NCBI GenBank assembly: GCA_023229065.1
Contig: JALNZZ010000108.1
Coordinates: 1-6,961, forward strand
Reading direction: 5' to 3'
DNA from: Porticoccaceae bacterium
GTDB taxonomy: Bacteria; Pseudomonadota; Gammaproteobacteria; Pseudomonadales; Porticoccaceae
DNA: 6,961 bases
The number at the start of each line of letters is the position of its first letter. The stretch's first letter is position 1. The position numbers were made by a program, and so were the translations under genes. The notes below the pieces were generated by a model. It was given only the letters and a program-made list of their open reading frames with translations. It was not told the DNA's origin and did no database searches. Shown piece by piece: positions 6,444-6,961 of the stretch.

Positions 6444-6468
6444 ATCGAGAATATAAATACCTCTCGAT
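6444..6468. promoter_or_regulatory. inverted repeat ATCGAGA-N11-TCTCGAT, operator candidate
   Basis: Perfect 7-bp arms (6444-6450 and 6462-6468) flank an AT-rich core, ATATAAATACC. The arms are about two helical turns apart centre to centre, as expected for a dimeric regulator. The core contains a TATAAA that could serve as a -10 element, but I find no well-spaced -35 on either strand. It lies within the divergent intergenic region and could act on either gene. Confidence 0.35.
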
Positions 6469-6672
6469 CAAACACCGGCCCTATGGCGAAACAATGACAA
6501 CAGCCACACCCAAAGAAGCGTGACCGTACTCATTGCAACTGCGTTTCGACCGGCTAATTGCAGATGAATGATAGGCACTGCCCACAACAACAGAAATATT
6601 CAATTGGGGCTAATACTCAAGGACTACAGGCGTTCTTAGGCAGTAGGTCCGAACCTGCACCAGAACGTTTAT

Positions 6673-6712
6673 TTTCTTGTGATACAGCGAGGTTTCTTGT
6701 GTTACGGCGAGG
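6673..6712. repeat. 20-bp tandem direct repeat in the divergent intergenic region
   Basis: Copies at 6673-6692 and 6693-6712 match at 18 of 20 positions, with core TTTCTTGTG and ending GCGAGG. They abut exactly. Exact head-to-tail spacing of about two helical turns is typical of direct-repeat operators, but the regulator is unknown. Confidence 0.8.
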
Positions 6713-6813
6713 TCGAGAAAAACTTAAAGACTAATACCAAAGTAATATTTACGACTAACGCTATGGGTATCAGAATTTGGCGGATTTTTTTTCTAACCGA
6801 GGTTTCCCTGCGC

Positions 6814-6856
6814 AAAGACAGCACACAACGCTAACAAAGACTGCGCACAACGCTAA
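6814..6856. repeat. 22-bp-period direct repeat immediately before the rightward gene's ribosome site
   Basis: The 21-base copies at 6814-6834 and 6836-6856 match at 19 of 21 positions; they share AAAGAC at the start and CACAACGCTAA at the end, with one base between them. The second copy ends one base before the ribosome binding site at 6858. A third TAACGCT occurs near 6756. Position and period suggest an operator or an mRNA-level control site for the gene at 6873. Confidence 0.8.
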
Positions 6857-6857
6857 A

Positions 6858-6864
6858 AAGGAGG
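6858..6864 (+). promoter_or_regulatory. strong ribosome binding site AAGGAGG
   Basis: AAGGAGG lies eight bases before the ATG at 6873, near-ideal strength and spacing. It decides the start of the rightward gene. Confidence 0.85.
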
Positions 6865-6872
6865 TTTGCACC

Positions 6873-6961
6873 ATGAATCAGCCACTGAGAGCCTTTCACA
6901 CCCTGTCGCCCTCTCGACACCGGCACCGCGTGAAACTCCTCGTCGCTGTCGGTGTGGATGG
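6873..6961 (+). CDS. start of a rightward gene of unknown product (partial, 29 codons visible)
   Basis: ATG at 6873 follows an AAGGAGG ribosome site and the frame stays open to the window end. The visible protein starts MNQPLRAFHTLSPSRHRHRV and then turns hydrophobic (KLLVAVGV). A basic N-terminus followed by a hydrophobic stretch would suit a signal peptide or membrane anchor, but too little is visible to say. It is divergent from the lipoprotein-adhesin operon. Exporter, protease or regulator genes for the adhesin are common neighbours, yet nothing here identifies one. Confidence 0.7.
   Translation, partial: MNQPLRAFHTLSPSRHRHRVKLLVAVGVD

Larger units (their letters stand above)
6373..6872. 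other. 500-bp divergent intergenic region without a recognisable gene
   Basis: I see no open frame with a plausible start and ribosome site on either strand, no tRNA and no known RNA family. It holds the leader hairpin, the inverted repeat and the two tandem direct repeats listed separately. The part from about 6715 to 6800 is markedly AT-rich and includes a run of eight T after GGCGGA, so promoters for the rightward gene may lie there, though no -35/-10 pair is convincing. Confidence 0.6.

Noticed and set aside
6673..6712. CRP-type binding site (TGTGA half)
   Set aside because: Only one copy has TGTGA and neither has the TCACA partner half at the required spacing.
6779..6792. Intrinsic terminator at the run of eight T
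   Set aside because: No GC-rich stem precedes the T-run; it is simply part of an AT-rich intergenic stretch.

Overview
The window looks like a stretch of a GC-rich gammaproteobacterial chromosome, possibly from a marine or biofilm-forming species. The evidence is a BapA/Bap/LapF-type giant secreted adhesin beside an OmpA-type lipoprotein with a BamE-like segment. The genus cannot be fixed from sequence alone.

About 78% of the window (5407 down to the left edge, minus strand) is one uninterrupted reading frame of 1802 codons that continues past base 1. I read it codon by codon through nearly all of its length and found no stop. From N to C terminus it contains: a BapA-type prefix domain; a hydrophobic helix followed by an Arg/Ser patch; an almost pure Asp-Ala dipeptide stalk of about 305 residues; a bacterial Ig-like domain; a Bap-type 'VDD...VDLG' beta domain; a Leu-rich segment; two VCBS-like modules; an Asp/Gly linker; and about 600 residues of Leu/Gly/Asp-rich repeats ending in two 99-residue tandem copies at the left edge. 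The C-terminus, where a type I secretion signal would be expected, is outside the window. The many long open frames overlapping this gene, on both strands, are by-products of its simple-sequence composition.

Upstream on the same strand, 99 bases away, is a complete gene for an OmpA-family peptidoglycan-binding lipoprotein (5507-6325). Order and spacing suggest that lipoprotein and adhesin are transcribed together, with an 8-bp hairpin between them that could adjust expression. The likely division of labour is that the lipoprotein links the outer membrane to peptidoglycan near the adhesin or its export machinery, while the adhesin is displayed or released.

From 6373 to 6872 there is no convincing gene. 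This divergent intergenic region holds several short direct and inverted repeats (two tandem pairs of 20 and 22 bp, a 7-bp inverted repeat around an AT-rich core, and a leader hairpin). A rightward gene starts at 6873 behind a strong ribosome binding site, but only 29 codons are visible and its product cannot be named.
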